In this document: one piece after another, positions 33,094 to 42,586 of the stretch
How the letters are laid out: each line of letters starts with the position of its first letter
How positions within the stretch are numbered: the stretch's first letter is position 1
NCBI RefSeq assembly: GCF_016950255.1
Contig: NZ_JACGFN010000002.1
Coordinates: 992,001-1,056,000, forward strand
Reading direction: 5' to 3'
Source of the DNA: Pectobacterium brasiliense
Lineage (GTDB): Bacteria > Pseudomonadota > Gammaproteobacteria > Enterobacterales > Enterobacteriaceae
Length of the DNA stretch: 64,000 nt
Made by a program: the position numbers and the translations under genes
The notes under the pieces: model-generated
The model's database searches: none
What the model was told of the DNA's origin: nothing
What the model saw: only the letters and a program-made list of their open reading frames with translations

Positions 33094-34752
33094 ATGTCTT
33101 CCCCTCGATTGCAACAACAGTTCATCCGCCTGTGGCAGCACTTTCAGGGGCAAACGACCGACACCACGCTGCAAGAGTTGACTGGGGTGTTGAACTGCTC
33201 ACGCCGCCATATCCGCTCATTACTGAACGCGATGCAGCAGGAAGGCTGGCTGATCTGGCAGGCAGAAGCCGGAAGGGGAAAACGCTCTCAGCTATCGTTC
33301 GTTTATACCGGACTGGCACTACAGCAGCAGCGCGCTGAAGATCTGCTGGAGCAGGATCGCATTGAGCAGCTAGTGCAGTTGGTGGGTGACAAAGAAGCAG
33401 TACGCCAGATGTTACTTGCCCACCTTGGGCGCAGTTTCCGGCAGGGAAAGCATATCCTGCGCATTCTCTATTACCGCCCCTTACGCAACCTACAACCTGG
33501 TTCAGCGCTGCGACGTTCGGAAATGCACATTGCACGGCAAATTTTCAGCGGGCTGACCAATATAAATGAGGAAAATGGGGAACTAAAACCCGATCTTGCT
33601 CATCATTGGCAAATGCTAGCCCCGATGCACTGGCGTTTTTATCTGCGCCCAGCCATCCGTTTCCATCACGGTCGCGAGCTCACGATGGAGGATGTCATCG
33701 CCTCCCTCAAGCGCCTCACCGCATGGCCGCTATTTTCGCACCTTGAAACCATCACATCACCGATGCCGTTCGTGATTGATATCCGGCTGAACAGCCCAGA
33801 CAACTGGCTGCCGTGGCTATTGGGCAGCGTGCACGCCATGATTTTGCCGCAGGAATGGCAAACGCTACCCGATTTTGCCCAACACCCAATTGGCACTGGC
33901 CCTTACGCCGTGGTGCGTAATAACAGTAACCAGTTGAAAATCCGCGCCTTCGATGATTATTTTGGCTATCGTGCGCTGATTGATGAGGTCAACATCTGGG
34001 TACTACCGGACGAACCAGAGGAAATGCCGGTCTCCGTCCAATTTCAGTCTGATGATTCTCGCCATGAACAGCTGGAAAGCCGGATGGAAGAAGGCTGCTA
34101 TTTCCTGCTGTTCGATAAGCGTTCACCGCTTGCTGAATGCCCGCAGGTTCGCAGCTGGCTCTGGCAGGTCTTTAACCCGATTTCGCTACTCAGCCACGCC
34201 GATGCCAGCCACCAGCGCGACTGGTCCCCCGCTTACAGCCTGCTGCCACGCTGGCATCATCACCATCCAGACGAACGCCAGCCTATTCCTGCAGGGCTGA
34301 CGCAGGTGACGCTGACTTTTTATCATGAGCACCCTGAGTACCGGATATTAAGCGAAATCATGCGTGCGTTGCTGGCAGAACACGGCGTCACGCTGCATAT
34401 CCAGACGGTCAGCTACGAAGACTGGTATCAGGGCAATGCCGACAGTGATATCTGGTTTAGCAGCGTGAACTGCTATTTGCCGCTCGAATTCTCCCTGTTC
34501 GCGATGCTCTACGAACTTCCGCTGGTGCAGCACTGTCTGGATGACGATCTGCATGCAGATGCACAGCAGTGGCGTAACCACACGCTGCCGATGGCGGAGT
34601 GGTGTGAAAAACTGATCGCCAGCGGCCAACTGCACCCTCTGCTGCACCATTGGCTGCAACTTCAGGGGCAGCGCAGTATGCGCGGCGTCAGGATGAATAT
34701 GCTGGGCTGGTTTGATTTTAAATCTGCCTGGTTCGCGCCACCGGAACACTGA
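33094..34752 (+). CDS. sgrR: SgrR, transcriptional activator of sgrS
   Basis: SgrR senses an unknown small molecule during glucose-phosphate stress and activates sgrST. An N-terminal winged-helix DNA-binding region (about residues 1-110, including [20 protein letters not shown]) precedes an oligopeptide-binding-like domain to the end at 552 residues, E. coli length. AGGGAG lies 9 nt before the ATG. It is divergent from sgrST across 90 bp. Its last 49 bp, including the stop, occur again at 37011-37059, just before the thiB promoter. Confidence 0.96.
   Translation: MSSPRLQQQFIRLWQHFQGQTTDTTLQELTGVLNCSRRHIRSLLNAMQQEGWLIWQAEAGRGKRSQLSFVYTGLALQQQRAEDLLEQDRIEQLVQLVGDKEAVRQMLLAHLGRSFRQGKHILRILYYRPLRNLQPGSALRRSEMHIARQIFSGLTNINEENGELKPDLAHHWQMLAPMHWRFYLRPAIRFHHGRELTMEDVIASLKRLTAWPLFSHLETITSPMPFVIDIRLNSPDNWLPWLLGSVHAMILPQEWQTLPDFAQHPIGTGPYAVVRNNSNQLKIRAFDDYFGYRALIDEVNIWVLPDEPEEMPVSVQFQSDDSRHEQLESRMEEGCYFLLFDKRSPLAECPQVRSWLWQVFNPISLLSHADASHQRDWSPAYSLLPRWHHHHPDERQPIPAGLTQVTLTFYHEHPEYRILSEIMRALLAEHGVTLHIQTVSYEDWYQGNADSDIWFSSVNCYLPLEFSLFAMLYELPLVQHCLDDDLHADAQQWRNHTLPMAEWCEKLIASGQLHPLLHHWLQLQGQRSMRGVRMNMLGWFDFKSAWFAPPEH
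34704..34752 (+). repeat. Direct repeat, copy 1 (3' end of sgrR)
   Basis: These 49 bp are the final 16 codons of sgrR including TGA. They recur at 37011-37059 in the same orientation with a single difference (A here at 34740, G in the other copy). The two copies enclose an NmrA-like gene and a LysR gene. Copy 1 is in frame and completes SgrR. Confidence 0.95.
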
Positions 34753-34802
34753 CGGTATCTGAAAAAGTGCGGGGCAAAGAGAATTGCACCGCACCCTTCA
34801 GC

Positions 34803-35732
34803 CTATTTTTGCAGTTGCATCCGTAAGAAATGCTCGACGTCGACCGTCTCGTAGCCATTACGTTGATTGAACGTACCGGATTTGTCCCACCACATCCCCT
34901 CACCCAAAGCGAACGCTGCTCGGTAGCGCGTCATGACGTCATCCGGAGCAGCCTTCAGGTCCGCGCGCAATTTGTCCAGCGTCCATACGGTCTTCTCAAA
35001 CGTCCTTCCCGTGACATGTTCAACGACATCGGCAAGCTGCCCGTATGAGATCGTGTCGCCTGCCACGTAGACCACCTCATTAACCAGGCGTGGTTCAGCC
35101 AGTAAGATTTCCGTCGTGAGCCAGCCAATGTCTTCGGGGATCGTCACGGTCACTTTGGTATCCCAACTTCCCAAGCCGTGAAGAGTTCCACGTTCCAGAT
35201 CCACCACGTCAAAGGCAGGCTCAAACAGGAAACTCGTGAACATGCCCGTCGAAACAATTACCCATTCGCTACGTTGCTGGTTGCGCAGTAGCTGCCTCAC
35301 GTCGTACTGCTCATCAAAAACCGGATGCCCGCTGTTGCGACCAACTACGTCATAGTCAACGCCAAACTGCCAGGGGAAATAGCGCGCGACGTTGGCAGCC
35401 AACACCGCTCTGGTTATTTTCATCTGAGTGCCAGGCCCTGCTACGAATCCCGAACAGTTCACTACTGTCTTATAATTCCCGAAAAGCCCTGTCAGGGCGT
35501 GCTCATCAGAAGCCAGATCGAAGCCCATCACATCAACCCCCAGTGCACGGAGTTCGGCCAGTGTTGCCTTATTCTGCTCCGACGGTTCGTTAATGGTGCC
35601 CGGTGAGACCAGTACCGTGACCGATAATCGCAGAGCGCGCGCACGCGGCGCGAGAGCACGCAATACCGCCATACCGAGCTGCCCTGCACCAAGCACAAGA
35701 ATATCTTTCAACGCTGATCCGCTGTCATTCAT
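34803..35732 (-). CDS. NmrA-like NAD(P)-binding oxidoreductase
   Basis: The 309 residues begin with a Rossmann dinucleotide-binding fold (ILVLGAGQLGMAVLRAL, about residues 11-27) and continue as an NmrA/isoflavone-reductase-like protein. The WVIVSTGMFTSFLFEP and GDTISYGQLADVV segments are typical. Proteins like this are often annotated as aromatic alcohol reductases or redox sensors; the substrate cannot be told from sequence. It is divergent from a LysR gene 284 bp away that may control it. It lies inside the module bounded by the sgrR 3' repeats. The start has AGGAG upstream (AAGGAGTTAAGTAATG). Confidence 0.8.
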   Translation of the reverse strand: MNDSGSALKDILVLGAGQLGMAVLRALAPRARALRLSVTVLVSPGTINEPSEQNKATLAELRALGVDVMGFDLASDEHALTGLFGNYKTVVNCSGFVAGPGTQMKITRAVLAANVARYFPWQFGVDYDVVGRNSGHPVFDEQYDVRQLLRNQQRSEWVIVSTGMFTSFLFEPAFDVVDLERGTLHGLGSWDTKVTVTIPEDIGWLTTEILLAEPRLVNEVVYVAGDTISYGQLADVVEHVTGRTFEKTVWTLDKLRADLKAAPDDVMTRYRAAFALGEGMWWDKSGTFNQRNGYETVDVEHFLRMQLQK

Positions 35733-36016
35733 TACTTAACTCCTTCAGAATTTCAAATTATCACTATCATAGGAGGTCGTGTGCGTCCCCTATGCATTCA
35801 GCGTGCTAATATGCACCTGGTCTTTCCATACTTGTCATTGTCAGGAAATCCAGAATTCGGGGGCTATGTTATACAAGAATGCGCGCATGATAAGATTCAG
35901 CCACATCACTTTATAATTTGAAAAAATCAAACAATTAAGTGATATAGCTGCTGGCACGATAGGTACGCCGTCTATGCGTCTTATCAACGTTTCATAGCAA
36001 AATGAGGAGACATGGT

Positions 36017-36922
36017 ATGGATCGGTTTCAGGCCATGGAAATATTCATGCGTGTGGTCGATGCGGGTAGTTTCAAAAAAGCGGCGGAAACAATGCATGTG
36101 TTACCCTCCACCGTAACCCGCAGCATTAAAGAACTCGAATCACATCTGGGGGCTCGGTTATTCAACCGAACAACACGAGCGCTCAGTATTACGGATGTTG
36201 GCTTGCGCTATTACGACAGTTGCAAAGCGATCTTGCGTGATGTGCACGCCGCTGAAAGCGTAGCGGCACAGCAAAAGGAAGAACTGCATGGAACGATCAG
36301 AATCGGAGCGACACCTTCTCTGGTCAAAAACTTTCTTATTCCAGCACTGTCCGGTTTCTGTGAGCGCTATCCGGGAATAAAGTTGGATTTCCACTTGGGT
36401 GATGCCACTGTAGATATCGTTCAGAATGGTATCGATTGTGTCATCAGAACCGGAGAACCGCCGTTATCTCGACTGGTCGCACGACGTCTCGGTGCGTTCC
36501 ATTGGTATATTTGCGCGTCTCCACGCTATCTTGAACAGCATGGACACCCGACAACGTTAGAGTCGCTCAACAAGCACGCCGCAGTAGGATATACCCACAG
36601 CCGAACAGGTCGTTCAACTCGCTGGGATTTCCACGATGGAGCGCACACCGCAGCGATGCCAATAGCAGCACAGATCAGCGTCAATGACACGGATGCCTAT
36701 GTTGCCGCTGGTGTAGCCGGCTTGGGGCTAATACGCATTGCCAGCTATATGGTGCACCAGCAACTTGCTGATGGACATCTTGTCAGGCTACTTCCTGGTA
36801 TCAGTGCCCCACTTGAACCTATTTTCATTCTCTACCCACAAAGCCGCCACCTCTCGCCCGCGATCCGCGCCTTTATTGACTGGTGTACAGCGCTAATTGA
36901 ACAAGAATCAACACAATGGTGA
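36017..36922 (+). CDS. LysR-family transcriptional regulator
   Basis: The 301 residues have an N-terminal winged helix (MDRFQAMEIFMRVVDAGSFK, then the recognition region SSTVTRSIKELESHLGARLF without the first residue counted) and a LysR substrate-binding domain from about residue 90. The effector is unknown. The ATG at 36017 follows AGGAG by about 7 nt and is chosen over an ATG at 36002. It is divergent from the NmrA-like gene, a common regulator-target layout, and both lie between the two sgrR-end copies. Confidence 0.87.
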   Translation: MDRFQAMEIFMRVVDAGSFKKAAETMHVLPSTVTRSIKELESHLGARLFNRTTRALSITDVGLRYYDSCKAILRDVHAAESVAAQQKEELHGTIRIGATPSLVKNFLIPALSGFCERYPGIKLDFHLGDATVDIVQNGIDCVIRTGEPPLSRLVARRLGAFHWYICASPRYLEQHGHPTTLESLNKHAAVGYTHSRTGRSTRWDFHDGAHTAAMPIAAQISVNDTDAYVAAGVAGLGLIRIASYMVHQQLADGHLVRLLPGISAPLEPIFILYPQSRHLSPAIRAFIDWCTALIEQESTQW

Positions 36923-37010
36923 ATGACCACAAATAAGGCACAAAAGCCGTCACGTTAAGCGAAATTGTGAGCGTACGGCTGCCACACCGCAGTATCTTAG
37001 CGAGCATAGA

Positions 37011-37059
37011 GGGCTGGTTTGATTTTAAATCTGCCTGGTTCGCGCCGCCGGAACACTGA
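37011..37059 (+). repeat. Direct repeat, copy 2 (relic of the sgrR 3' end)
   Basis: This copy repeats the last 49 bp of sgrR, including a TGA, but has no reading frame upstream to join. It lies about 28 bp before the predicted -10 of thiB, the place where the sgrR end stands in E. coli. It is therefore probably the original terminus, with copy 1 brought in by the insertion. The single mismatch to copy 1 is at a third codon position. Confidence 0.93.
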
Positions 37060-37087
37060 GAGCCTTTCGCTGCCCGACTTAACCCTT

Positions 37088-37093
37088 TACAAT
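37088..37093 (+). promoter_or_regulatory. Candidate -10 box of thiBPQ
   Basis: TACAAT lies about 8 bp before the first paired bases of the riboswitch, which fits a transcript starting near 37100. The region 17 bp upstream (TTTCGC) is a poor -35. Confidence 0.45.
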
Positions 37094-37100
37094 GTGCCGT

Positions 37101-37182
37101 TCTCAACGGGGTGCGGAAAATTTTTCGCTGAGAAGATACCCGTCGAACCTGATCCGGTTAATACCGGCGAAGGGATTTGAGA
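37101..37182 (+). promoter_or_regulatory. TPP riboswitch (thi box) of thiBPQ
   Basis: The conserved TPP-aptamer blocks are present in order: ACGGGGTGC (37106-37114), GCTGAGA (37127-37133), ATACCC, then GAACCTGATCCGG (37145-37157), TAATACCGGCGAAGGGA. Stem P1 closes as TCTCAA (37101-37106) with TTGAGA (37177-37182). TPP binding is expected to lower expression of the thiamine transporter. The strand TTTGAG at 37176-37181 can instead pair with CTCAAA at 37200-37205, giving a plausible switch. Confidence 0.93.
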
Positions 37183-37240
37183 GTGCTGCTCATTGCTGCC
37201 TCAAAGTCCTTTGCCACCCTATGATTCTCAGGAGTGCAAA

Positions 37241-38257
37241 GTGTTAAATCAATTATTACCACGTTCAGCCACCGTGCTGAAAACCAGCCTGTCTTGCCTG
37301 CTACTGCTCTCAGCGTCGGCGTTCGCCAAACCTGCGCTTACCGTATATACCTACGATTCATTTGCTTCCGAGTGGGGCCCAGGCCCTGTCATCAAGACCG
37401 CGTTTGAAAAAGAGTGCGAGTGCGAGCTGAATTTCGTCGCATTGGAGGACGGCGCATCGCTGCTGAACCGCCTGCGTATGGAAGGCAAGAACAGTAAAGC
37501 GGACATCATTCTGGGACTAGACAACAACCTGTTGCAGGCGGCGGAACAAACCGGCCTGTTTGCGCCACACAATCTGGACACCCGCGCCGTCACGGTGCCG
37601 GGCGGCTGGAGCAATAAGACGTTCGTGCCTTATGACTACGGCTATTTCGCGTTTGTGTATAACAAAAACACGCTGAAGAACCCGCCGAAAAGCCTGCATG
37701 AGCTGGTGGATAGCAACGAACCGTGGAAAGTGATCTATCAGGATCCACGCACCAGCACGCCGGGACTGGGGCTGCTGTTGTGGATGCAGAAAGTGTATGG
37801 CGATGATGCGCCGCAAGCCTGGCAGAAACTGGCGAAAAAAACCGTTACCGTCACCAAAGGCTGGAGTGAAGCCTACGGTCTGTTCCTGAAAGGGGAAGCG
37901 GATCTGGTGCTGAGTTACACCACGTCGCCGGCCTATCACATCATTGAAGAGAAGAAAGATAACTACGCGGCAGCGACCTTCAGCGAAGGGCACTATCTGC
38001 AAATTGAAGTCGCCGGGCAGCTGGCTTCCAGCAAAAATCCCGAGCTGGCAAAACGCTTTATGCAGTTCATCCTGAGCCCAACGTTCCAGCAGGCGATCCC
38101 TACTACAAACTGGATGTATCCAGCGGTTAAAACCGATCTGCCAGCAGGCTTCGCGACGCTCGCAGTGCCGGAAAAAGCCATGCAGTTCAGCGCACAGGAA
38201 GTTGCTGACCAAAGGACGCAGTGGATTCAGGCATGGCAACGCGCCGTCAGCCACTGA
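37241..38257 (+). CDS. thiB: ThiB, thiamine/TPP-binding periplasmic protein
   Basis: ThiB captures thiamine and its phosphates in the periplasm for the ThiPQ transporter. A signal peptide ends ...SASAFA (about residue 29), and the mature part begins KPALTVYTYDSFASEWGPGP, as in E. coli. A GTG at 37241 is taken as start because AGGAG lies 6 nt before it; this gives 338 residues. The frame is open further upstream (ATG-like start at 37193), but that lies in the riboswitch platform. The 3' end overlaps thiP by 25 bp. Confidence 0.94.
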   Translation: MLNQLLPRSATVLKTSLSCLLLLSASAFAKPALTVYTYDSFASEWGPGPVIKTAFEKECECELNFVALEDGASLLNRLRMEGKNSKADIILGLDNNLLQAAEQTGLFAPHNLDTRAVTVPGGWSNKTFVPYDYGYFAFVYNKNTLKNPPKSLHELVDSNEPWKVIYQDPRTSTPGLGLLLWMQKVYGDDAPQAWQKLAKKTVTVTKGWSEAYGLFLKGEADLVLSYTTSPAYHIIEEKKDNYAAATFSEGHYLQIEVAGQLASSKNPELAKRFMQFILSPTFQQAIPTTNWMYPAVKTDLPAGFATLAVPEKAMQFSAQEVADQRTQWIQAWQRAVSH

Positions 38258-39840
38258 TCGGCGGACGTCTGTGGCCAGGGTTACTGGCCACCACGCTGTT
38301 AATTTCCGTTGCCGCACTGGCTTTCGGTGCCCTGTGGCTACAGGCACCCGAAAGCCAGTGGCGCACGCTATGGCATGACAGCTATCTCTGGCATGTCATT
38401 CGGTTTACCTTCTGGCAGGCCTTTCTCTCCGCGCTGTTCTCTACCGTTCCGGCCATTTTTCTCGCCAGAGCGCTGTATCGGCGACGCTTTCCCGGCCATC
38501 GCTGGCTGCTACGCCTGTGCGCGATGACGCTGGTGCTGCCCGTGCTGGTAGCCGTTTTTGGCCTGCTCAGCGTTTATGGTCGGCAGGGCTGGCTGGCCTC
38601 TGCGCTGGGCTGGTTCGACCTGAAATACACGTTTTCGCCCTATGGATTGCAGGGCATCCTGCTGGCGCACGTCTTCTTTAATCTGCCGCTGGCAACCCGA
38701 TTGCTGTTGCAGTCGTTAGAAGGCATCGCTACCGAGCAGCGTCAGTTGGCGGCGAATCTGGGCATGAACAGCTGGCAGCATTTCCGACTGCTGGAATGGC
38801 CCGCCCTGCGCCGGCAGATTTTACCCACTGGCGCACTGATTTTTATGCTCTGCTTCGCCAGCTTTGCCACCGTGCTGTCGCTGGGCGGCGGCCCGCAGGC
38901 AACCACCATTGAGCTGGCTATCTATCAGGCATTAAGCTTTGATTACGATCCGGGGCGCGCGGCGCTGCTGGCGTTAATTCAGATGATTTGCTGTCTTGGT
39001 TTAGTACTGCTGAGCCAGCGGCTGGGGCGCATTCTGCCCGTCGGCAGCACACAGCAGCTTGCCTGGCGCAACCCACAAGATAGCGCCTTAAGCCGCCTCA
39101 CCGATGGGCTGCTGATTGGTGCGCTGTTGTTGCTGGTCGTCCCTCCTTTGCTGGCCGTAGTGGTGGATGGCGTGAACCGATCGCTGGTTACCGTGCTGCA
39201 ACAGCCCGTGCTCTGGCAAACGTTGTTTACCTCGCTGCGCATCGCCTTAGGCGCGGGGCTCCTGTGTCTGGTACTGACCATGATGCTGCTCTGGAGCAGC
39301 CGCGAGCTCAAGCTACGCCAGAAACCACTCTACGGGCAGTTGATGAACCTGAGCGGTATGCTCATCCTCGCCATGCCCGGTATTGTGCTGGCAACTGGCT
39401 TTTTCCTGCTGCTGAATAACAGCATCGGGTTGCCGCAGTCCCCTTACGCATTGGTGGTGTTCACCAACGCGCTGATGGCGATTCCCTACGCGATCAAAGT
39501 GCTGGAAAACCCCATGCTGGACGTTGCCGAGCGCTACAATCGACTCTGCACGTCGCTGGATATTCGCGGCTGGCAGCGATTGAAGCTGATCGAACTCGCC
39601 TCGCTGAAACAGCCGCTGGCGCAGGCGTTGGCCTTTGCCTGCGTGCTGTCGATTGGTGATTTCGGCGTTATCGCGCTGTTCGGCAATGAGCAGTTCCGCA
39701 CGCTGCCGTTCTACCTGTACCAGCAAATTGGTTCCTATCGCAGCGCCGACGGCGCAGTCACGGCGCTGCTCTTAATGCTGCTGTGCTTTATGTTATTTAC
39801 CCTGATTGAGAAACTGGCAGGCCGTCATGATCGCGCTTGA
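38233..39840 (+). CDS. thiP: ThiP, thiamine ABC transporter permease
   Basis: ThiP is the inner-membrane permease of the thiamine/TPP importer, with about 12 membrane segments in 535 residues. It is made of two fused permease halves, each with an EAA-type loop that contacts ThiQ (around residues 165-185 and 440-460). The start at 38233 gives [11 protein letters not shown], matching E. coli; four upstream codons in the same frame are ignored. It overlaps thiB by 25 bp and thiQ by 14 bp. Confidence 0.95.
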   Translation: MATRRQPLIGGRLWPGLLATTLLISVAALAFGALWLQAPESQWRTLWHDSYLWHVIRFTFWQAFLSALFSTVPAIFLARALYRRRFPGHRWLLRLCAMTLVLPVLVAVFGLLSVYGRQGWLASALGWFDLKYTFSPYGLQGILLAHVFFNLPLATRLLLQSLEGIATEQRQLAANLGMNSWQHFRLLEWPALRRQILPTGALIFMLCFASFATVLSLGGGPQATTIELAIYQALSFDYDPGRAALLALIQMICCLGLVLLSQRLGRILPVGSTQQLAWRNPQDSALSRLTDGLLIGALLLLVVPPLLAVVVDGVNRSLVTVLQQPVLWQTLFTSLRIALGAGLLCLVLTMMLLWSSRELKLRQKPLYGQLMNLSGMLILAMPGIVLATGFFLLLNNSIGLPQSPYALVVFTNALMAIPYAIKVLENPMLDVAERYNRLCTSLDIRGWQRLKLIELASLKQPLAQALAFACVLSIGDFGVIALFGNEQFRTLPFYLYQQIGSYRSADGAVTALLLMLLCFMLFTLIEKLAGRHDRA

Positions 39841-40537
39841 GAAATTGACCTACTTTTATCAGCACTTGCCCATGCGTTTTGATTTTCACGTCAAACCGGG
39901 CGAGCGCATTGCCATCCTCGGCCCTAGCGGCGCAGGGAAAAGTACGCTGCTGAATCTGGTTGCCGGTTTCCTGATGGCAGACAGCGGGGAGTTACGACTT
40001 AACGGCGAATCTCACCGCGAGACACCTCCCGCTAAACGACCGGTGTCGATTCTGTTTCAGGAAAATAACCTGTTTCCTCATTTGACGATCGGACAAAACA
40101 TCGCGCTGGGGCTACATCCCGGCCTGCGCCTCAGTGCTGCACAGCGCGAGACGCTACGGCAGATCGCCGATCGGGTCGGTCTGGCGGATCTTCTGGATCG
40201 TCTGCCGTCGCAGGTGTCCGGCGGGCAGCGCCAGCGCGCGGCATTGGCACGCTGTCTGGTGCGCCACCAGCCTATTCTGTTGCTGGATGAACCCTTCTCG
40301 GCACTCGATCCGGCGCTACGTCAGGAGATGCTCGATCTGGTTGAAAGCGTGTGTCAGGAGCGTGAGTTCACGCTGTTGATGGTGTCTCACAATCTGGATG
40401 ATGCCATGCGGATCGCGAAGCGTACGGTGCTGATCGTGGACGGACAGATTTATTATGACGGGCCGACTCAGGCGCTACAGGATGGCAGCGCTGAAGCAGC
40501 CGCCATCCTGGGAATTTCACGTCCGTCTTCGGATTGA
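39827..40537 (+). CDS. thiQ: ThiQ, thiamine ABC transporter ATPase
   Basis: ThiQ powers thiamine uptake by ThiBP. The Walker A motif GPSGAGKST (about residues 32-40), the Q-loop [10 protein letters not shown], the signature [15 protein letters not shown] and Walker [14 protein letters not shown] are intact. With the ATG at 39827 it has 236 residues and begins [18 protein letters not shown], as expected; the longer frame from 39806 is less likely. It ends 4 bp from the convergent glycosidase gene, so there is no room for a separate terminator. Confidence 0.95.
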   Translation: MIALEKLTYFYQHLPMRFDFHVKPGERIAILGPSGAGKSTLLNLVAGFLMADSGELRLNGESHRETPPAKRPVSILFQENNLFPHLTIGQNIALGLHPGLRLSAAQRETLRQIADRVGLADLLDRLPSQVSGGQRQRAALARCLVRHQPILLLDEPFSALDPALRQEMLDLVESVCQEREFTLLMVSHNLDDAMRIAKRTVLIVDGQIYYDGPTQALQDGSAEAAAILGISRPSSD

Positions 40538-40541
40538 GAAG

Positions 40542-42164
40542 TTAAGGCAACGCCTGATAACGCAGGTTGCTGAACGTCACCTCGCCTTCGCCTGAAGCAT
40601 ACAGGGCAGGCCGCAGACTGAGGAAATCATACGCGACGTTGTGATGGTAGCCGGACACTTCCATCTGCACCGGGTATTTTTTCCACGGTTCCTGATCCGA
40701 GGTTCGGGTATAGAACGTCACGATATGGCGATCGTTTTTCATCCGAATCTGCACTTCATTGCCCGTAATATGCGGCAATTTCTTCTCCGCCCTTTCCAGC
40801 CCGTAGCGATGCATGACGGTGCCATCCTGATTAAACGACAGCCCGACGTACAGCTTCGCGTTGTAGAACAGCAATAAACCCGCCTGCGTGCCGGGGGCAA
40901 AGTTCGCCGTCACTTCAATCTGGTAAGCCTGATCGCCGGGGATCATCGTCAGTGGCGCACTGTCTTTCGGCGACGTACCTTTCGCCTTCAGGTGCAACTT
41001 GCCGTCGCTAAGCGTAACCCGCTTTAGCTCTTCCGCATTGGCGCGGTAGAAATGCCAGCGAGCCGGAAATTTCTCGTCGGTAAAGCTATCAGACCAGCCG
41101 ATGCCGTGAGGCACCGCCTCGCCGCCTTCCGGCTTGCGAATCGGTTTGCCAGTATCGAATCCGGCGGACGTAAACCAGCCGTCATCGCCCCAGACAATTG
41201 GCTCCAGCATCGCCTGCCGCCCTAACGTCATAAAGCCATTTTCATAGCCGTGATACACCATGTACCAATTTTTATCCGGCCCTTCGATCAGCGTGGCATG
41301 ACCGCGTGACCACCACTTTTCTGAACGATCTTGCGTGCGAATAATCGGATTATGCGGCGAGTTTTCCCACGGCCCGTTGATCGATTTAGATCGCGCGGCA
41401 ATCACCATGTGCCCGGTTGGTGGCCCAGCCGTTCCGCCTTCCGCCAGCACCATGTAGAAATAGTCACCGTGGCGCAGCATCTTAGGCCCTTCCTGCGAGA
41501 AGCTTTCCACATCCCACTCTTCCGGGTACTGCCATCCCTGATAGACCACCGCCATGTCACCGACCGTCGACAGCCCGTCGTCCGTTAATTGCACGCGGTT
41601 ACCACCAGACATAAAGATATAACGCTTGCCATCCTCTCCCACGACGTGGCCGGGATCGCTGGCCGGATTTTTCAAGCCCGTATCCTTCGGCGGCGTCCAC
41701 GGGCCGTGGATATCATCGGCGGTAATCACATACAGCGTTTTCTTTTTCGTCCCTTTGGCGTCGATAATCCGGTTTGTAGTGAAGTAGATATAATACTTGC
41801 CGTTGTGCTTCACCAAATCCGGTGCCCAGATCGCATCGACAGGCGTTGCGATCGCGGGGCCAAGCGGTTCCCAGTTCACTAAATCGCGAGAATGCCAAAT
41901 CAACAGCCCGGGGATGTCGTCAAATGACGAGAACGTCATGTAATAGTCATCCCCGTCTTTGATAATCGTGGGGTCAGGATGATCGCCCGCAATAATCGGA
42001 TTGAGATAACAGCCATTGCCCAAATCCGCCTGACGCTGCTGTTCAATACCCCGTTTCCATTCGTTAGCAGGGCCAGCCTGACAGGCCATCGCCGTGCCGA
42101 TACCCATTGCCATCAATAAGATACCGCTTAATACGCCTTTCCCTACCGCTCGGGACACGCCCAT
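40542..42164 (-). CDS. Secreted glycoside hydrolase family 43 protein (beta-xylosidase/arabinofuranosidase type)
   Basis: A signal peptide of about 27 residues (ending GTAMA) is followed by a five-bladed beta-propeller typical of family 43. The catalytic base is Asp64 in AGDHPDPTI, the second conserved Asp is in IWAPDLVKHNG, and the candidate general acid Glu is in SFSQEGPKM. From about residue 350 (SDSFTDEKFPARWHFYRA) a concanavalin-like C-terminal domain seen in beta-xylosidases follows. It likely cleaves plant xylan or arabinan side chains in the periplasm or outside the cell. It is 540 residues long and divergent from ilvB. The exact substrate is unknown. Confidence 0.88.
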   Translation of the reverse strand: MGVSRAVGKGVLSGILLMAMGIGTAMACQAGPANEWKRGIEQQRQADLGNGCYLNPIIAGDHPDPTIIKDGDDYYMTFSSFDDIPGLLIWHSRDLVNWEPLGPAIATPVDAIWAPDLVKHNGKYYIYFTTNRIIDAKGTKKKTLYVITADDIHGPWTPPKDTGLKNPASDPGHVVGEDGKRYIFMSGGNRVQLTDDGLSTVGDMAVVYQGWQYPEEWDVESFSQEGPKMLRHGDYFYMVLAEGGTAGPPTGHMVIAARSKSINGPWENSPHNPIIRTQDRSEKWWSRGHATLIEGPDKNWYMVYHGYENGFMTLGRQAMLEPIVWGDDGWFTSAGFDTGKPIRKPEGGEAVPHGIGWSDSFTDEKFPARWHFYRANAEELKRVTLSDGKLHLKAKGTSPKDSAPLTMIPGDQAYQIEVTANFAPGTQAGLLLFYNAKLYVGLSFNQDGTVMHRYGLERAEKKLPHITGNEVQIRMKNDRHIVTFYTRTSDQEPWKKYPVQMEVSGYHHNVAYDFLSLRPALYASGEGEVTFSNLRYQALP

Positions 42165-42225
42165 TTATCACCACCCACTATCCCAATGATTATTTTATAA
42201 TTTATAACATTGAAACCCTGTTCCA

Positions 42226-42245
42226 ATTGTGAAAACAGTCACGCT
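42226..42245. promoter_or_regulatory. Candidate CRP-binding site between GH43 gene and ilvB
   Basis: TGTGA (42228-42232), a 6-bp spacer and TCACG (42239-42243) match 9 of the 10 core positions of the CRP consensus. It lies about 65 bp upstream of the glycosidase start and about 210 bp upstream of the ilvB leader peptide. It could serve either gene. CRP control of ilvBN is known in E. coli and fits a plant-polysaccharide enzyme too. A weaker site may lie at 42305-42320. Confidence 0.5.
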
Positions 42246-42452
42246 TCTTTCGGTTATACGGCGAAAAATCAGGCAGTAATCACACCGTGTAATTTTCAAT
42301 ATACTGTGACCAATTCGACATATTCAGTTTTTATCCCTTGTAGGTATTGTGTCTTTTTGTACTGCTGTGCTTATATGAGTTGACGAGTGAATAACTCATT
42401 CGAACACAACATTCGGCCATAAATAATTCACTAGAACATAAATAGGATTCCC

Positions 42453-42563
42453 GTGACGCACTATTCTTCTTCCACTTCAGCACTACTAAGCACCGCGCAT
42501 GTTGACGCGGTCGTCGTCGTGCGCGTGGCAGTCGTGGTCGTGGTCGTCGGCAGCGCGCCGTAA
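42453..42563 (+). CDS. ivbL: ilvBN operon leader peptide
   Basis: A 36-codon frame starting with GTG, with AGGA 6 nt upstream, reads MTHYSSSTSALLSTAHVDA then VVVVRVAVVVVVVGSAP. Twelve valines, ten of them in two blocks broken by Arg-Val-Ala, and two leucines precede a strong hairpin with a T-run. E. coli IvbL (32 residues) has the same valine run and the same ending Gly-x-Ala-Pro. It controls ilvBN by attenuation in response to valyl- and leucyl-tRNA. Confidence 0.9.
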   Translation: MTHYSSSTSALLSTAHVDAVVVVRVAVVVVVVGSAP

Positions 42564-42586
42564 CGGGTTCCGAATCGAAGATTCTC

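Larger units (their letters stand above)
34753..37010. mobile_element. Putative inserted two-gene module at the 3' end of sgrR
   Basis: The 2258 bp between the two 49-bp copies hold an NmrA-like oxidoreductase gene and a divergent LysR gene. E. coli has sgrR directly next to thiB here. The pattern, an intact gene 3' end followed by foreign genes and a second copy of that end, is what integration at a gene terminus leaves. No integrase, transposase or terminal inverted repeat was seen, so the mechanism is open: a single crossover of a circle, site-specific integration driven from elsewhere, or a tandem duplication with replacement. Confidence 0.6.

Noticed and set aside
32839..33174. 111-codon reading of sgrT
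   Set aside because: The extra N-terminal codons run antisense into sgrR; AGGAGG and similarity place the start at 33003.
37517..38347. 276-codon antisense frame over thiB
   Set aside because: It lies opposite thiB and thiP, has no family resemblance, and is explained by the codon usage of the coding strand.
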